Assembly: GCF_030063195.1 (NCBI RefSeq)
Contig: NZ_JASISS010000015.1
Span: 19,313 to 83,312 of the forward strand
From: Cryobacterium sp. PH31-AA6
Lineage (GTDB): Bacteria > Actinomycetota > Actinomycetes > Actinomycetales > Microbacteriaceae
DNA: 64,000 bases
Direction of reading: 5' to 3'
Each line of letters starts with the position of its first letter. The stretch's first letter is position 1. The notes beneath the pieces are model-generated. The model saw only the letters and a program-made list of their open reading frames with translations, ran no database searches and was not told the DNA's origin. Below are positions 1 through 10,297 of this stretch, in pieces. Position numbers and translations under genes: made by a program.

Positions 1-516
1 GGCCGCGTCCGCGCGGGCCTGGGCAGTGGCGGCGTCCGCGCTGGCTTCCACGGACTTCCGCATGGCGTTATCTGCTTGGGCGATCGCATTCCGGTGGCGG
101 GCCTCGGAGTGGTGACCCACCTTGATCGGCTCCCCGCCCTCGGGCAGACGATGGATCGCGGTACGGGCTGTGGCCCAAGCGGCCTCGTCCGCGGTGGTCT
201 TCCGCTCAGCCTTTGCGGCCAGGGCGTCGACCCGGTCGGCCTGACGCCCGATCTTTCCGGCCTCGACCTCGGCGGTCGTGCGGTGGGCGCTGTCGATGTC
301 GGTTTCCACCTCGAACCCGGCGGCTACCAGGGCCGCCTGGGTGCGGGTGATGGTGTGCAGTTTGGGCAGATGGTCGCGGGACTGCGGGACGAACCAGGCG
401 CTGATGCTGCGCCCCCACCGCCAACCAGCAGCCTTGAGTACGTCGGCGGTGCCGTCGCCTCGGCTGGTGCCCGCGATCATCGTTCCGGCTTCGTGAGTGT
501 GGGTGATGGTGAGCAT
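1..516 (-). CDS. DUF3560 domain protein, C-terminus cut by window edge
   Basis: Reading leftwards from an ATG at 516 there is an uninterrupted frame of 172 codons that runs off the window. Its N-terminus matches what I remember of the DUF3560 family: THTHEAGTMIAGTSRGDG, then AAGWRWGRSISAWFVPQSRD. This family is common on actinobacterial plasmids and conjugative elements; its molecular function is unknown. The second half is Ala/Arg/Glu rich and probably a coiled coil. A GAGGGG ribosome site sits about 8-13 bases before the ATG. It lies 19 bases downstream of the small cysteine-containing gene at 536-688 on the same strand and is probably cotranscribed with it. The family call is from memory of the pattern; the missing C-terminus cannot be judged. 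Confidence 0.8.
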   Translation of the reverse strand, partial: MLTITHTHEAGTMIAGTSRGDGTADVLKAAGWRWGRSISAWFVPQSRDHLPKLHTITRTQAALVAAGFEVETDIDSAHRTTAEVEAGKIGRQADRVDALAAKAERKTTADEAAWATARTAIHRLPEGGEPIKVGHHSEARHRNAIAQADNAMRKSVEASADAATAQARADAA

Positions 517-535
517 GAGTGTTTTTCCCCTCGGT

Positions 536-688
536 CTAGGCGAAGCTGTCGGCGTAGCGGCTGGCGGTGCAGGTTTCGCCCGGCTGGGTATCAACGGCCC
601 CCTCTGAGCGGCATCCGCTGCAGGCGCACCCGTCCGCGTACCGCTCCCGGGGATAGGTGTTCTCGTGGCTGTAATCCGACTCATCCAT
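536..688 (-). CDS. small Cys-containing hypothetical protein (50 aa)
   Basis: A 50-codon frame begins at the ATG at 688, preceded by an A/G-rich AGAAAGAGAA ribosome site, and ends at 536, just before the DUF3560 gene. The product is acidic and carries CACSGC near its middle and one later Cys, so a metal or disulfide site is possible, but no family is recognised. The frame stays open upstream to 832, but that extension lacks a ribosome site and plasmid-like composition, so the ATG at 688 is preferred. Tight spacing to the next gene argues that it is real and the first gene of a minus-strand operon. Confidence 0.6.
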   Translation of the reverse strand: MDESDYSHENTYPRERYADGCACSGCRSEGAVDTQPGETCTASRYADSFA

Positions 689-1176
689 GGGGTTCTCTTT
701 CTCTTGTGACCAACTGTTTTTTTGCCCTATCTGGCACGAGAAATCGATAGCGACCGGGAGGGCCGAAGTGCCCGCAGTGCCGGGCGAAATAAGCCCGCAG
801 GGCGCGTCCGACAATGCGGGCAACGCAGGCACGAGAGGGAGCTACGGTGAAACGCCAGAAAGGACAAAAATGCCCAGCGAACAGCGCCGCGCAGCGGCTC
901 CATCACGCTCGTAACGGCGTCAGCCGTGGCTTCAGAGTGAAGTCACTCTGATATCACCGGCCGCGAAGCGGTTCCACTTCGGTGAAAGGGGGACGGCGGC
1001 CGGACCGCCGTTTCGCCTCATCCCCAAGGGGCGTGTACCTGGTGCCACCAGGCTCCGACCTTCGTGCCGGCGCCGGGGGAGGGGAGGACGACAGTGAGGT
1101 GAGTGGGGGACTTTCGAGGTCGGGCCCACCCAGGCCGGCCCGAGATGGGTGCGGACGATTGCGCGCGGATAGCGAC
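689..1176. other. intergenic stretch without a recognised gene
   Basis: This stretch separates the minus-strand accessory operon from the plus-strand membrane protein at 1177. Open frames on both strands here have shadow-like composition. A 14-codon plus-strand mini-frame at 870-914 follows a good AGAAAGGA site but is too short to call. The only clear structure is the palindrome at 933-950. Promoters for the flanking genes presumably lie here, but I cannot place them. Confidence 0.5.
933..950. promoter_or_regulatory. palindrome CAGAGTGA-AG-TCACTCTG, candidate operator
   Basis: Two perfect 8-base inverted arms around a 2-base centre. It lies about 245 bases upstream of the minus-strand start at 688 and about 230 bases before the plus-strand gene at 1177. 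The size suits a dimeric HTH protein. No T-tract follows, so a terminator is unlikely. The binding protein is unknown. Confidence 0.4.
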
Positions 1177-1491
1177 ATGACGACTTCACAGTCTGTTGCG
1201 CCGCCCGATTACCCCGGGAGTAACCGCGCTACGACCCGCTCACGACGGGGCTGGCGGCCGACGCTCGTCATCCTCGCGACGCTCCTACTGGTCACCGTTC
1301 TCGTTGTGGGCTCCGTGGTGCTGGCGATTGTTTTCATCCCGGGTGGCCGGGATATCGCCCTGCCCGTGTTCGCTATGACGCTCGTCGTACATGCCACTCT
1401 CATGCTGCTCACCCTGCACTGGGGTTTGCGCCGGCGGGGAGCGGCTGGCACAAGCCGCCCCATCAAGATCGCCGCTCAGTCTTTCAGCTGA
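1177..1491 (+). CDS. small two-TM membrane protein
   Basis: A 104-residue protein from the ATG at 1177. It has a basic N-terminus (RSRRGW), a first membrane segment at about residues 27-51 (LVILATLLLVTVLVVGSVV) and a second at about 60-82 rich in Ala/Leu/Thr, followed by a basic tail (GLRRRG). The inside-positive pattern predicts both ends in the cytoplasm. The frame is open further upstream to 982 but the extra residues look like translated non-coding DNA, so the shorter form is chosen. No family recognised. It stands alone, directly upstream of the TPP riboswitch. Confidence 0.55.
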   Translation: MTTSQSVAPPDYPGSNRATTRSRRGWRPTLVILATLLLVTVLVVGSVVLAIVFIPGGRDIALPVFAMTLVVHATLMLLTLHWGLRRRGAAGTSRPIKIAAQSFS

Positions 1492-1619
1492 TATCTCCAA
1501 GTGGCCCTGTTACGCCGTGTAGAGACGCAGCCACTCAATTGACAGACCGGATCGCTTTGTCCATGACGAACACCTTCCTTTCGCCGTTGCGGTCGAAGGA
1601 ATGTTAGTGTGCTTCTCAT

Positions 1620-3453
<1,834 letters not shown>

Positions 3454-3462
3454 AGTTCCTCG

Positions 3463-4266
3463 ATGACCGAGCGTCTGGGCGCGGCTGACGTCTGCGCCCT
3501 CCTTGAGAAATTGCGCGAAAGCGCCCCCCTCGTCCAGTGTCTGACGAACACGGTGGTGACCAACTTCACCGCCAACGTGTTGCTCGCTATAGGTGCGGCC
3601 CCAGCTATGACGGACATCCCGAACGAGGCGGGAATGTTCGCCGAAATCGCGTCGGCAACCTTGATCAATGTTGGCACCCCGCATGCCGAGCAACGAATCG
3701 CGATGATCGAGGCCGCGCGGGCAGCCCACCGTGCGGGCCACCCTTGGGTTCTCGATCCGGTGGCGGTGGGTGCCCTTCCGGTGCGCACGGCGTTGGCGCG
3801 AGAGCTGCTGGAGTATTCGCCGACAGCGATCAGGGGTAACGCTTCAGAGATCATGGCTTTGGCTGGCTTAGGTACTGGCGGGCGAGGTGTGGATACGGTA
3901 CACAGCGCAGAGAGGGCGTTGGAGGCAGCTACCCATCTTGCCCGCGCTTGCGGTTCCACCGTGGCAATATCCGGCGCAACCGACCTCGTCACGGACGGAA
4001 CGGATGTGCTCCGGATCAGCAACGGGCACCACTATCTGACTCTCGTCACCGGTGGAGGGTGCGCGCTGGGGGCGGTGACCGCAGCCTTCCTTGCAGTGGG
4101 AGAAGACCGGCTGGCTGCAACCGCAGCGGCCACGGCTGTATATACGATCGCGGCAGAATTGGCGGCGGTGAACGCGCGCGGTCCTGGCACGTTTGCTGTT
4201 GCGTTCATAGACGCGTTGGCTGCGGTAGACGGGGCCCAGATCCAGTCGCGAGTCACCATCGCATGA
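3463..4266 (+). CDS. thiM: hydroxyethylthiazole kinase ThiM
   Basis: ThiM phosphorylates 4-methyl-5-hydroxyethylthiazole (HET), a salvage step that supplies the thiazole half of thiamine. The 267-residue protein has the family signatures [11 protein letters not shown] near the N-terminus, [16 protein letters not shown] and the glycine-rich [10 protein letters not shown] around residue 196, where the catalytic Cys lies. It begins 9 bases after the thiC stop; the ribosome site is weak, suggesting translational coupling. Its stop overlaps the thiE start (ATGA). With thiC present and thiG/thiS absent, the cassette makes the pyrimidine but depends on scavenged or host-made thiazole. Confidence 0.97.
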   Translation: MTERLGAADVCALLEKLRESAPLVQCLTNTVVTNFTANVLLAIGAAPAMTDIPNEAGMFAEIASATLINVGTPHAEQRIAMIEAARAAHRAGHPWVLDPVAVGALPVRTALARELLEYSPTAIRGNASEIMALAGLGTGGRGVDTVHSAERALEAATHLARACGSTVAISGATDLVTDGTDVLRISNGHHYLTLVTGGGCALGAVTAAFLAVGEDRLAATAAATAVYTIAAELAAVNARGPGTFAVAFIDALAAVDGAQIQSRVTIA

Positions 4267-4919
4267 CGGGGCGCCCGGCCTTTTCCGGCGGTGTATATCT
4301 TGTCACGGACACCGCATTGTGTGGTGAGCTCGGCGTCGTGGATACGGTGCGGGCAGCGGTCAAAGGGGGTATCAGGGTGGTCCAGATTCGGGACAAAACG
4401 GCCAGCAACCTGGACTTTTACGATCTTGTCATGCGCACGGCCGATGCCGTCGGCGATCAGACGCTGCTCCTGGTCAATGACCGCGTCGACGTTTTCCTAG
4501 CTGCCCGTTCTGCCGGCGCTAAAGTACACGGCATGCATATCGGACAAAGCGATATGTCCCCGCTCCAGATGAGGCGAATTGTCGGGGCAGATGGGGTGAT
4601 CGGGCTTACCGTCAACACGGTTGCACACATTGCGGATGCCCACCGTCTTCCTGAGAACACCGTTGATTACTTCGGAGTGGGCGTCATCCGGCCCTCGGCA
4701 ACGAAACCGGACCATCCTCGGCCTCTTGGCGTCGTCGGCTTCAGAGCGCTTGCCGGTCTGACATCGTTACCGTGCGCGGCTATCGGCGGCATTACGGTAG
4801 CGGACATGCCCATCCTTCGCCGAGCTGGCGCGGTGGGAGCCGCTGTAGTGTCAGCGATCTGTGGAACGCCCCATCCGGAGGCCAGCGCCAAAGCCCTGGT
4901 CGCCGCATGGGAGAAGTGA
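4263..4919 (+). CDS. thiE: thiamine-phosphate synthase ThiE
   Basis: ThiE joins HMP-pyrophosphate and HET-phosphate to thiamine phosphate. The 218-residue TIM-barrel protein contains VQIRDK (substrate loop), [19 protein letters not shown], the [11 protein letters not shown] segment that replaces the common GP(I/V)F-T-TK motif, and AIGGIT near the C-terminus. The chosen ATG at 4263 overlaps the thiM stop by four bases, a standard coupled arrangement. The same frame is open upstream inside thiM, but that part is a shadow. Length is normal for the family. Confidence 0.95.
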   Translation: MTGRPAFSGGVYLVTDTALCGELGVVDTVRAAVKGGIRVVQIRDKTASNLDFYDLVMRTADAVGDQTLLLVNDRVDVFLAARSAGAKVHGMHIGQSDMSPLQMRRIVGADGVIGLTVNTVAHIADAHRLPENTVDYFGVGVIRPSATKPDHPRPLGVVGFRALAGLTSLPCAAIGGITVADMPILRRAGAVGAAVVSAICGTPHPEASAKALVAAWEK

Positions 4920-5776
4920 ACCATCCCGTGCATCTGAGAGTTCCCCGCGTTCTCAGTATTGCGGGAACCGACCCCACCGGAGGGGCCGGCATCCAGGCCG
5001 ACCTGAAGAGCATCTCCGCCAATCACGGATACGGCATGGCCGTCGTCACCTGCCTCGTCGCCCAAAACACTCACGGCGTTCGAGCGATCCACACACCCCC
5101 GCCGGAATTCTTGTATCACCAACTTCGCGCCGTCAGCGACGACATCACGATCGACGCCGTCAAGATCGGAATGCTAGGCAACACGGTCACGATCGACATC
5201 GTCGAGTCGTGGCTCAGCCACGCCCAGCCACCAATCATCGTGCTCGATCCTGTCATGATCGCCAGCAGCGGGGCGAGGCTCCTCGATCACGATGCCGTCT
5301 CAGCAGTCACCCGGTTGCTCAACCGAGTTGATCTGGTTACTCCAAACCTCGCGGAACTCGGCGCTCTCCTTCAAGAACCGCCGGCCACCGACTGGGCACA
5401 CGCGGTGGCTCAGGCGAACCGCCTGTCCGAAATTCACGAGGTGATCGTTCTGGTGAAAGGCGGTCACCTGCACAGCCCGCAATCCCCGGATGCGCTGGTG
5501 GATGCTGCGGGGCGCCTCACTGGCGGCCTCGCGTTATTCGAATCGACCGCCACTCGAGTGAACACCTCGAACACGCACGGGACGGGGTGCTCCCTGTCCG
5601 CCGCGGTCGCCACACAACAAGCTCAACTCGGCGACTGGACTGCCGCCCTGACCGCCGCTAAAACCTGGCTGCAGGACAGCCTCCTCCACGCCGACCATTT
5701 GAAGGTCGGGTCAGGCAACGGCCCCATCCACCATTTCCATCACCTGTGGGAGGCCGCTTCGGAGGGGCCACCTTAG
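4907..5776 (+). CDS. thiD: hydroxymethylpyrimidine (phosphate) kinase ThiD
   Basis: ThiD phosphorylates HMP and HMP-phosphate to HMP-pyrophosphate, the partner of HET-phosphate in the ThiE reaction. The 289-residue ribokinase-fold protein shows the N-terminal substrate motif AGTDPTGGAGIQAD, KIGMLG, VLDPVMIASSG, TPNLAEL, VKGGH and the anion-hole motif NTHGTGCSLSAA. The ATG at 4907 overlaps the 3' end of thiE by 13 bases; a GTG at 4916 is an alternative start. The gene ends in a 4-base tail-to-tail overlap with the MFS permease at 5773, so the two TPP-controlled units converge without a gap or visible terminator. Confidence 0.96.
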   Translation: MGEVNHPVHLRVPRVLSIAGTDPTGGAGIQADLKSISANHGYGMAVVTCLVAQNTHGVRAIHTPPPEFLYHQLRAVSDDITIDAVKIGMLGNTVTIDIVESWLSHAQPPIIVLDPVMIASSGARLLDHDAVSAVTRLLNRVDLVTPNLAELGALLQEPPATDWAHAVAQANRLSEIHEVIVLVKGGHLHSPQSPDALVDAAGRLTGGLALFESTATRVNTSNTHGTGCSLSAAVATQQAQLGDWTAALTAAKTWLQDSLLHADHLKVGSGNGPIHHFHHLWEAASEGPP

Positions 5777-7095
5777 GTGAGATAGCTGATCTTGTTCGTT
5801 TCCGGTCCTGTGAACCCACCGATGAATACCAGCACACCGCCGAGGCTGAGGAGCGCTGCGATTGCCGTCTGCTGCCCGAGGGCCGCTTGCAACGTCGGCA
5901 GGTAGTAGGGGTAGAGCGCGGGGAGCACGATCGAGAGGCTGTAACCGACCCCGTACCCGCTGGAGCGAACGGCCGCAGGAAACCGCTCAGCGAGGTATGC
6001 GCCGACCGGACCGTAACCGGATACCGTCACGACCTGCAGTGCCACTACCAGCAGCACGATTATCGGAAGCCCATTCGTGTGGAATATCGCGAGGAAGGTG
6101 ACCGGCGCAACCACGGCCGCGAGCACCCCAAAGCACATGAAAAAGGTGCGCCTACCCATCACCGTTGACAGCTGACCCGCCGTCAACATCGCAACTGCCG
6201 AGACCACGGTCGCACACAGCATCGTGAACGAGATCGATTGCGCGCTCAGGTGAGAGGCAACCTGAAGCTCACCCGTCACAACGGGAATTGCCATATCAGT
6301 CATCAGCCATAAACCACTCATCAAAACGAACACTTGCAACAGCGCGCGCCGCTGCGGGCCGACGAAGATCTCCTTGAGAGGGTTCGCCTTCTTCACTGCC
6401 TGTGTCCACGTCAACGAATCAAGGACCACGAAGCGGTAGTACACCAGCATCGCCGCAGCAAGCGCCGCCCCAAGCAGGAACGGAACACGCCACCCCCACA
6501 CGCTATACATTTCCGGGGTAAAGGTGCTGAGGAGCACCAACACGATCCCCGCGATCGTCGCGTTCGCCCAGGGAGACATCCACATGATCAACCCGCTGGC
6601 AAGACCTCGTCGCCTCGGCACCGACCACTCCATCGCCAACGGAACAGCGGATGTGTACTCCCCACCCAGGAAGACCCCACCCAGGAACCGCAATCCGACG
6701 ATGATGAACAGGGTTCCACCACCCAGCACCGAATAGCCGGGCACCAGTGCAATGAGAAACGTCGTCAATGCGATGCCCGCGAGAGCTATTTTCGTCATCT
6801 GCGTGCGCCCAAACCGGTCAGCAATCGGACCGAAAATTGCCGCTCCCAGGGGGCGGCCCAGAAGGGTGGCAACAAAAACCAAACCGGCGTTGCTGACCAA
6901 ATTGTTCGGACCGAACACCGCACCAGCCGCTGGAGTCAGGGCAATAACTGGCAGGAAAATATCGAACTGATCAACGAAATTTCCGAAAATGCCACCGCGA
7001 ACAGCGCGGCGGACAGCGGCCGGCGCTGGGGAACTTCGCCCATCGGCGTGAACGAGGGCAAGCGCCTGGTTAGCGGGCTGGACGGAACTATGCAC
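5773..7095 (-). CDS. MFS permease (MHS-type), TPP-riboswitch controlled; candidate thiamine-precursor transporter
   Basis: A 440-residue, 12-TM major facilitator protein. The loop 2-3 motif is ADRFGRTQM, and FLGGVFLGGEYTSAVPLAMEW with VPRRRGLASG is typical of the metabolite:H+ symporter branch. Other segments include YLAERFPAAVRSSGYGVGY. The start is a GTG at 7095, about 12 bases after AAGGAAG at the end of a TPP aptamer on the same strand. That riboswitch is the main clue: TPP repression plus its place beside a pathway with thiC but no thiazole synthesis suggests import of thiamine, HMP or HET. MHS members are better known for osmolytes and organic acids, so the substrate is inference. Confidence 0.85.
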   Translation of the reverse strand: MHSSVQPANQALALVHADGRSSPAPAAVRRAVRGGIFGNFVDQFDIFLPVIALTPAAGAVFGPNNLVSNAGLVFVATLLGRPLGAAIFGPIADRFGRTQMTKIALAGIALTTFLIALVPGYSVLGGGTLFIIVGLRFLGGVFLGGEYTSAVPLAMEWSVPRRRGLASGLIMWMSPWANATIAGIVLVLLSTFTPEMYSVWGWRVPFLLGAALAAAMLVYYRFVVLDSLTWTQAVKKANPLKEIFVGPQRRALLQVFVLMSGLWLMTDMAIPVVTGELQVASHLSAQSISFTMLCATVVSAVAMLTAGQLSTVMGRRTFFMCFGVLAAVVAPVTFLAIFHTNGLPIIVLLVVALQVVTVSGYGPVGAYLAERFPAAVRSSGYGVGYSLSIVLPALYPYYLPTLQAALGQQTAIAALLSLGGVLVFIGGFTGPETNKISYLT

Positions 7096-7103
7096 CGAAA
7101 CTC

Positions 7104-7190
7104 ACTTCCTTCGCCGGCATTACCCGGACAGGTTCAACGGTCGAAGCTGCGTCAGCTCCCTCTCAGCCCCTGCATCAGGACTCCCGTGTG
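7104..7190 (-). promoter_or_regulatory. TPP riboswitch for the MFS permease
   Basis: Read on the minus strand, the blocks CACGGGAGTCC, GGGGCTGAGAG, GACCGTTGAACCTGTCCGGG and TAATGCCGGCGAAGGAAG form a complete TPP aptamer just before the GTG start at 7095. The central and 3' parts are identical to the aptamer at 1620-1708, pointing to duplication or shared constraint. AAGGAAG probably doubles as the ribosome site, so regulation is likely translational. Confidence 0.96.
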
Positions 7191-7219
7191 GATGATCACC
7201 ACCATAGTGCTCACCAGAA

Positions 7220-7372
7220 CGCATCGACCACCCCAGCGTTCAAGCACGCGAATCCGACATTCGCGAATGGGTCAGAGACTGGAACGAGAACCCGAAGCCA
7301 CTCATCTGGAAAGAGCCCGCCGGACAGATCCTCAAATCTCTCCAAACGATATTCCATGGGAATTCTGGGGGC
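7220..7372 (+). pseudogene. IS630-family transposase remnant (C-terminal part)
   Basis: In the frame containing 7226 the DNA reads DHPSVQARESDIREWVRDWN followed by ENPKPLIWKEPAGQILKSL, which closely resembles the C-terminus of IS630-type transposases (pattern WNENP-P-WTKTA-QIL-S). The catalytic region is absent. The match fades at about 7350-7370, where the signal peptide of the CHRD gene begins in another frame, so an IS end probably recombined with the 5' part of that gene. It is a scar without activity. Confidence 0.7.
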
Positions 7373-8039
7373 TTCAACCGTTGCGTTGCTCGCTGCGGCC
7401 ACACTCGGGTCCGGCGCGGCTCAGGCGCACAGTCCTGAACACTCCGGCGGCAAAAAAACGGTAGAGCTGTCCGCCGACCTCACGGAGCTCAACGGCTCCG
7501 GGGCATCATGAACTGTGACAGCGACAGTTCGCAACCAGAGGATCAAGCACATTGAGGTGCACGCTTCTGGGCTGACGCCAGACGCCCCGCATGCGCAGCA
7601 CATCCACTACGGCGAGCAGGCGTTGAACGAGTGCCCCACCCTGGCACTGGACAGCAACGGTGATGGCCGCTTGAACACCGTGGAAGGGATTCCCGCATAC
7701 GGACCGGTCGTCGTGTCGCTGAACACGACAGGCGACACGACTCCCGCAAGCTTCCTGGATGTGACTCGTTTCCCGGTGTCTGAGAGCGGCAGCTACCACT
7801 ACAGCCGCGATAACATCGGCATCACCAAAGTCGCGGGAACGGGCTACCCGGGACCGGACGGAACAGGAACGGCGAAAGAGATCGCCGATTCCATTCGCGA
7901 GAGTGAAGGCGTCGTCGTGATCCATGGCGTCGACTACAACGGCAACGGTGAGTACGACTTCGGCCGAGGTGCAAGCGAACTCGACCCCAACCTGCCTGCA
8001 GAAGCGACCGACCCAGCCGCCTGCGGCATCCTCGAATAA
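7356..8039 (+). pseudogene. secreted CHRD-domain protein interrupted by in-frame TGA
   Basis: From the ATG at 7356 a signal peptide (LGASTVALLAAATLGSGAAQA) is followed by KTVELSADLTELNGSGAS and then a TGA at 7509-7511. The same frame continues without shift: TVTATVRNQRIKHIEVHASG, AQHIHYG, DSNGDGRLNTVEG and VVIHGVDYNGNGEYDF to a stop at 8037. The whole reads as one CHRD-type exported protein of about 227 residues in which one codon, probably GGA for Gly, became TGA. A GTG at 7515 could restart translation, but without the signal peptide. The 5' end also abuts an IS630 scrap. Decay is the simplest view; readthrough is possible. Confidence 0.7.
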
Positions 8040-8070
8040 GCGCACTCCCAGGAGCCTTCCACCGGGGCAC

Positions 8071-8114
8071 AAAACAGTGATGGCCCCGCACCCGAAACGG
8101 GCCATCACTGTTTC
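8071..8114. terminator. bidirectional hairpin terminator
   Basis: AAACAGTGATGGCCC and its exact complement GGGCCATCACTGTTT form a 15-bp stem with an 11-12 base loop, with A's on one side and T's on the other. It lies between the plus-strand CHRD gene (ends 8039) and the minus-strand replication gene (ends 8152), the right place to end both transcripts. Confidence 0.85.
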
Positions 8115-8151
8115 ACTTCCACAGCCCCCACCGCTCCGTAGGCGGTACTCA

Positions 8152-10173
8152 CTACGCCGCTTCGCCCAGGTACTGCCACCGATTCTCCGGATTGAGCAAC
8201 CCTGCCCCCACCAGCTCAAGCGCAGCCCGGTGATCAGCCAGGTTCGTGCTGGCCCGCGGATACCGCGGCCACACCCGCTCACCCGACCCACTCGCCTCAA
8301 ACAACGGCCGGCTCGACACATGTGGGCGCCGAGGACGACTGCGGGGCGCCGACATCATCGTGGTCAATTCCGCTCGCCACCACGCCCACACCTCCCGCTC
8401 AATCCGATACCGCTCCGCTCGGGCTACAAGGGTTCCGAGCACGCCCAGCTGCAGGGCCGCCTGGTTCCGAAGATCCTGCTTCGACCTGGCCCACCCATCA
8501 CGGTGAACGACCAGGAGCTTGTGACGACGCAGGCGACTGAGGATCGTGGCGGTGTGCCGGGCAGTGACGCCCAGGAGACGAGCTGCAGTGTCAATGGTCA
8601 GGGATGGGTGCTGGCGCAGCAGGGCGTAGAGCTTCCCGGCGAGGTGGCCAAGGCCGCGGCGGGTGAAGAGGTCGTGGCGTTGGTCGACGAGTTGTTCCTC
8701 GAGCAGGGCAACGAGATGCGTGCGGGTGTTAAAGAGCTCAGCTGCAGAACGGGCCGGCGACGACGGGATTTCTTGCGGGGGGCGGGGGTTATCTAATGGT
8801 TGTGACCGGACTGTACTGGGACCTGTGGATAACGTGGAGGCTAGGCGCCATTCGGCGGCGTTGCCGTCATCGCTCGCACTGACCCGCTCGACGTACCCAG
8901 CCTCAGCAAGGGCCGTCAGTGCGTCGGCTGCAGTGGTGCGGCCGAGGCCTCCCATCGGGCCCAGGTCCCGGATGGCGGCAGCGACGGTGCGCTTGCCGGT
9001 CTGCAGGGTCAGGTAGGCCAGGGCGCGGAGAATGGTCTGCTGATTCGAAGACGCCTCGGTCCGGCCCCACCGGCCCGGGCTGACCCGGAACCGGGTCAGG
9101 AGGGCTTCGACATCGGTCACGATGGCGTCCAACTCGGACAGGTCCTGCGGCTCCCGCACCGCCGGCAGCGGGCGCTGCAGGGCTGCGTACTGCTGGGCTT
9201 TGTCCCACTGCCGGCCCAACCGGGCCCGGGCCTCGGCCTTGCTGCGGGGGCGGCGGTCGCCGCGGCCGGTGTTCTTCGTCCGGAAGTGTTCCAAACCCGG
9301 GGCGGTCGTGATGGCGCGCTCGACATCGACGAGCTGCCAGCCCGCATTCGCGGCCGCGAGCAGACACATGAACCCCGTCCAGCTCGGGTTGCTGCCACCA
9401 CCGATAGTGGCCATATGGGCGGTACCGGCCGCACTGAGGCGCCGGTGCGCCTGGTGGCGCGCGGTCACCGGGCCCGACGGGGCGCTGTCCTCCGTGCGGA
9501 GGGACGGTTTCGCCGCTTCGAGGACAGCGGCCAGGGCGGCCAGGTCAGCGGTCGTGGTCGACGGGACGATCAAGCTGTTCAGGTTGCCGCGGAGGACCGT
9601 GGAATGGCTGCCATCGCGGTGCGGGGACAACGGCGGCCGCGCAGCACCGGTAACAGCGTTCAGGAGCATGCCGTGGTCCAGACGGCGGAAATTCGCCCGC
9701 GCCGCACTCGCCACGGGGGCGACGGCGAGTTTCGGGGCGCCGCCCTGGAGGGCGAGCCAGATGTGACGGCCACCGGTCCCAGAGGACTGGCACACGACAT
9801 GCTCGATCGAGAGAGCATCCATCATGTGGGAGAGCACGTCGCACTCATCGACGGCTTCCTCCATCAACTCGGCGTCAACGCCGTGCTTGTCCTTGCCGTC
9901 GAAGTCAAAGCACAGAACCCGGAACAACCCGGCCTCATCGGCCAGGTTCATCGCCCACGGCGTCGTGGGTTCAGCCGGCCCCACACGGTGAATCAGGGGG
10001 TAACTGTTCTCGTCCACACGCCCATACGCGTCCCGCTTCATCACACGCACCTGATCGCGCGGACTCATCCGGCGCGTCAAAGCCCAGGCTGTCCACGCTT
10101 CGGTGGACACGCCAGACACGCCGGACACACTTCCGGGTGCATTCTGGAGTACGTGCGCTATGCTCTGGGACAT
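8152..10173 (-). CDS. AEP-type primase-like plasmid replication protein
   Basis: A 673-residue protein starting at the ATG at 10173 after GGGAGG. The N-terminal half carries the pattern of archaeo-eukaryotic primase domains: FDFDG (acidic DxD, about residue 89), SSGTGGRHIWL (motif II with His, about 128) and PLSPHRDGSH (about 184). A middle domain around residues 355-450 reads as a winged helix (NQQTILRALAYLTLQ, LTALAEAGYVERV), and a second HTH-like segment lies near 525-565 (ARLLGVTARHTATILSRLRRH). Such primase-HTH proteins serve as replication initiators on actinobacterial plasmids. The DxD and His residues look intact. The role as the essential Rep is inferred. Confidence 0.75.
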   Translation of the reverse strand: MSQSIAHVLQNAPGSVSGVSGVSTEAWTAWALTRRMSPRDQVRVMKRDAYGRVDENSYPLIHRVGPAEPTTPWAMNLADEAGLFRVLCFDFDGKDKHGVDAELMEEAVDECDVLSHMMDALSIEHVVCQSSGTGGRHIWLALQGGAPKLAVAPVASAARANFRRLDHGMLLNAVTGAARPPLSPHRDGSHSTVLRGNLNSLIVPSTTTADLAALAAVLEAAKPSLRTEDSAPSGPVTARHQAHRRLSAAGTAHMATIGGGSNPSWTGFMCLLAAANAGWQLVDVERAITTAPGLEHFRTKNTGRGDRRPRSKAEARARLGRQWDKAQQYAALQRPLPAVREPQDLSELDAIVTDVEALLTRFRVSPGRWGRTEASSNQQTILRALAYLTLQTGKRTVAAAIRDLGPMGGLGRTTAADALTALAEAGYVERVSASDDGNAAEWRLASTLSTGPSTVRSQPLDNPRPPQEIPSSPARSAAELFNTRTHLVALLEEQLVDQRHDLFTRRGLGHLAGKLYALLRQHPSLTIDTAARLLGVTARHTATILSRLRRHKLLVVHRDGWARSKQDLRNQAALQLGVLGTLVARAERYRIEREVWAWWRAELTTMMSAPRSRPRRPHVSSRPLFEASGSGERVWPRYPRASTNLADHRAALELVGAGLLNPENRWQYLGEAA

Positions 10174-10260
10174 AGAGAAACCTCCCGTGAGGGCTGTTGA
10201 TCTGGATTAGCTCGAACCCCCTGGCCGGCAAGCACACAGGGTTGGAGCTACGAAACTTGC

Positions 10261-10297
10261 AAGAGCCCGTCGCGAAAGCGACGGGCTCTTTCGTTTA
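10261..10297. terminator. strong GNRA-loop terminator hairpin
   Basis: A 13-bp perfect stem (AAGAGCCCGTCGC) closed by a GAAA tetraloop and followed on the plus strand by TTTCGTTT. It sits between the end of the minus-strand RHH-like gene (10295) and the start of the minus-strand primase gene (10173), so it insulates the replication gene from upstream transcription. Confidence 0.85.

Noticed and set aside
7509..7511. Selenocysteine at the in-frame TGA of the CHRD gene
   Set aside because: The context expects Gly, the family is not a selenoprotein family, no SECIS-like hairpin follows, and no sel genes are seen; the same holds for the TGA at 59899.
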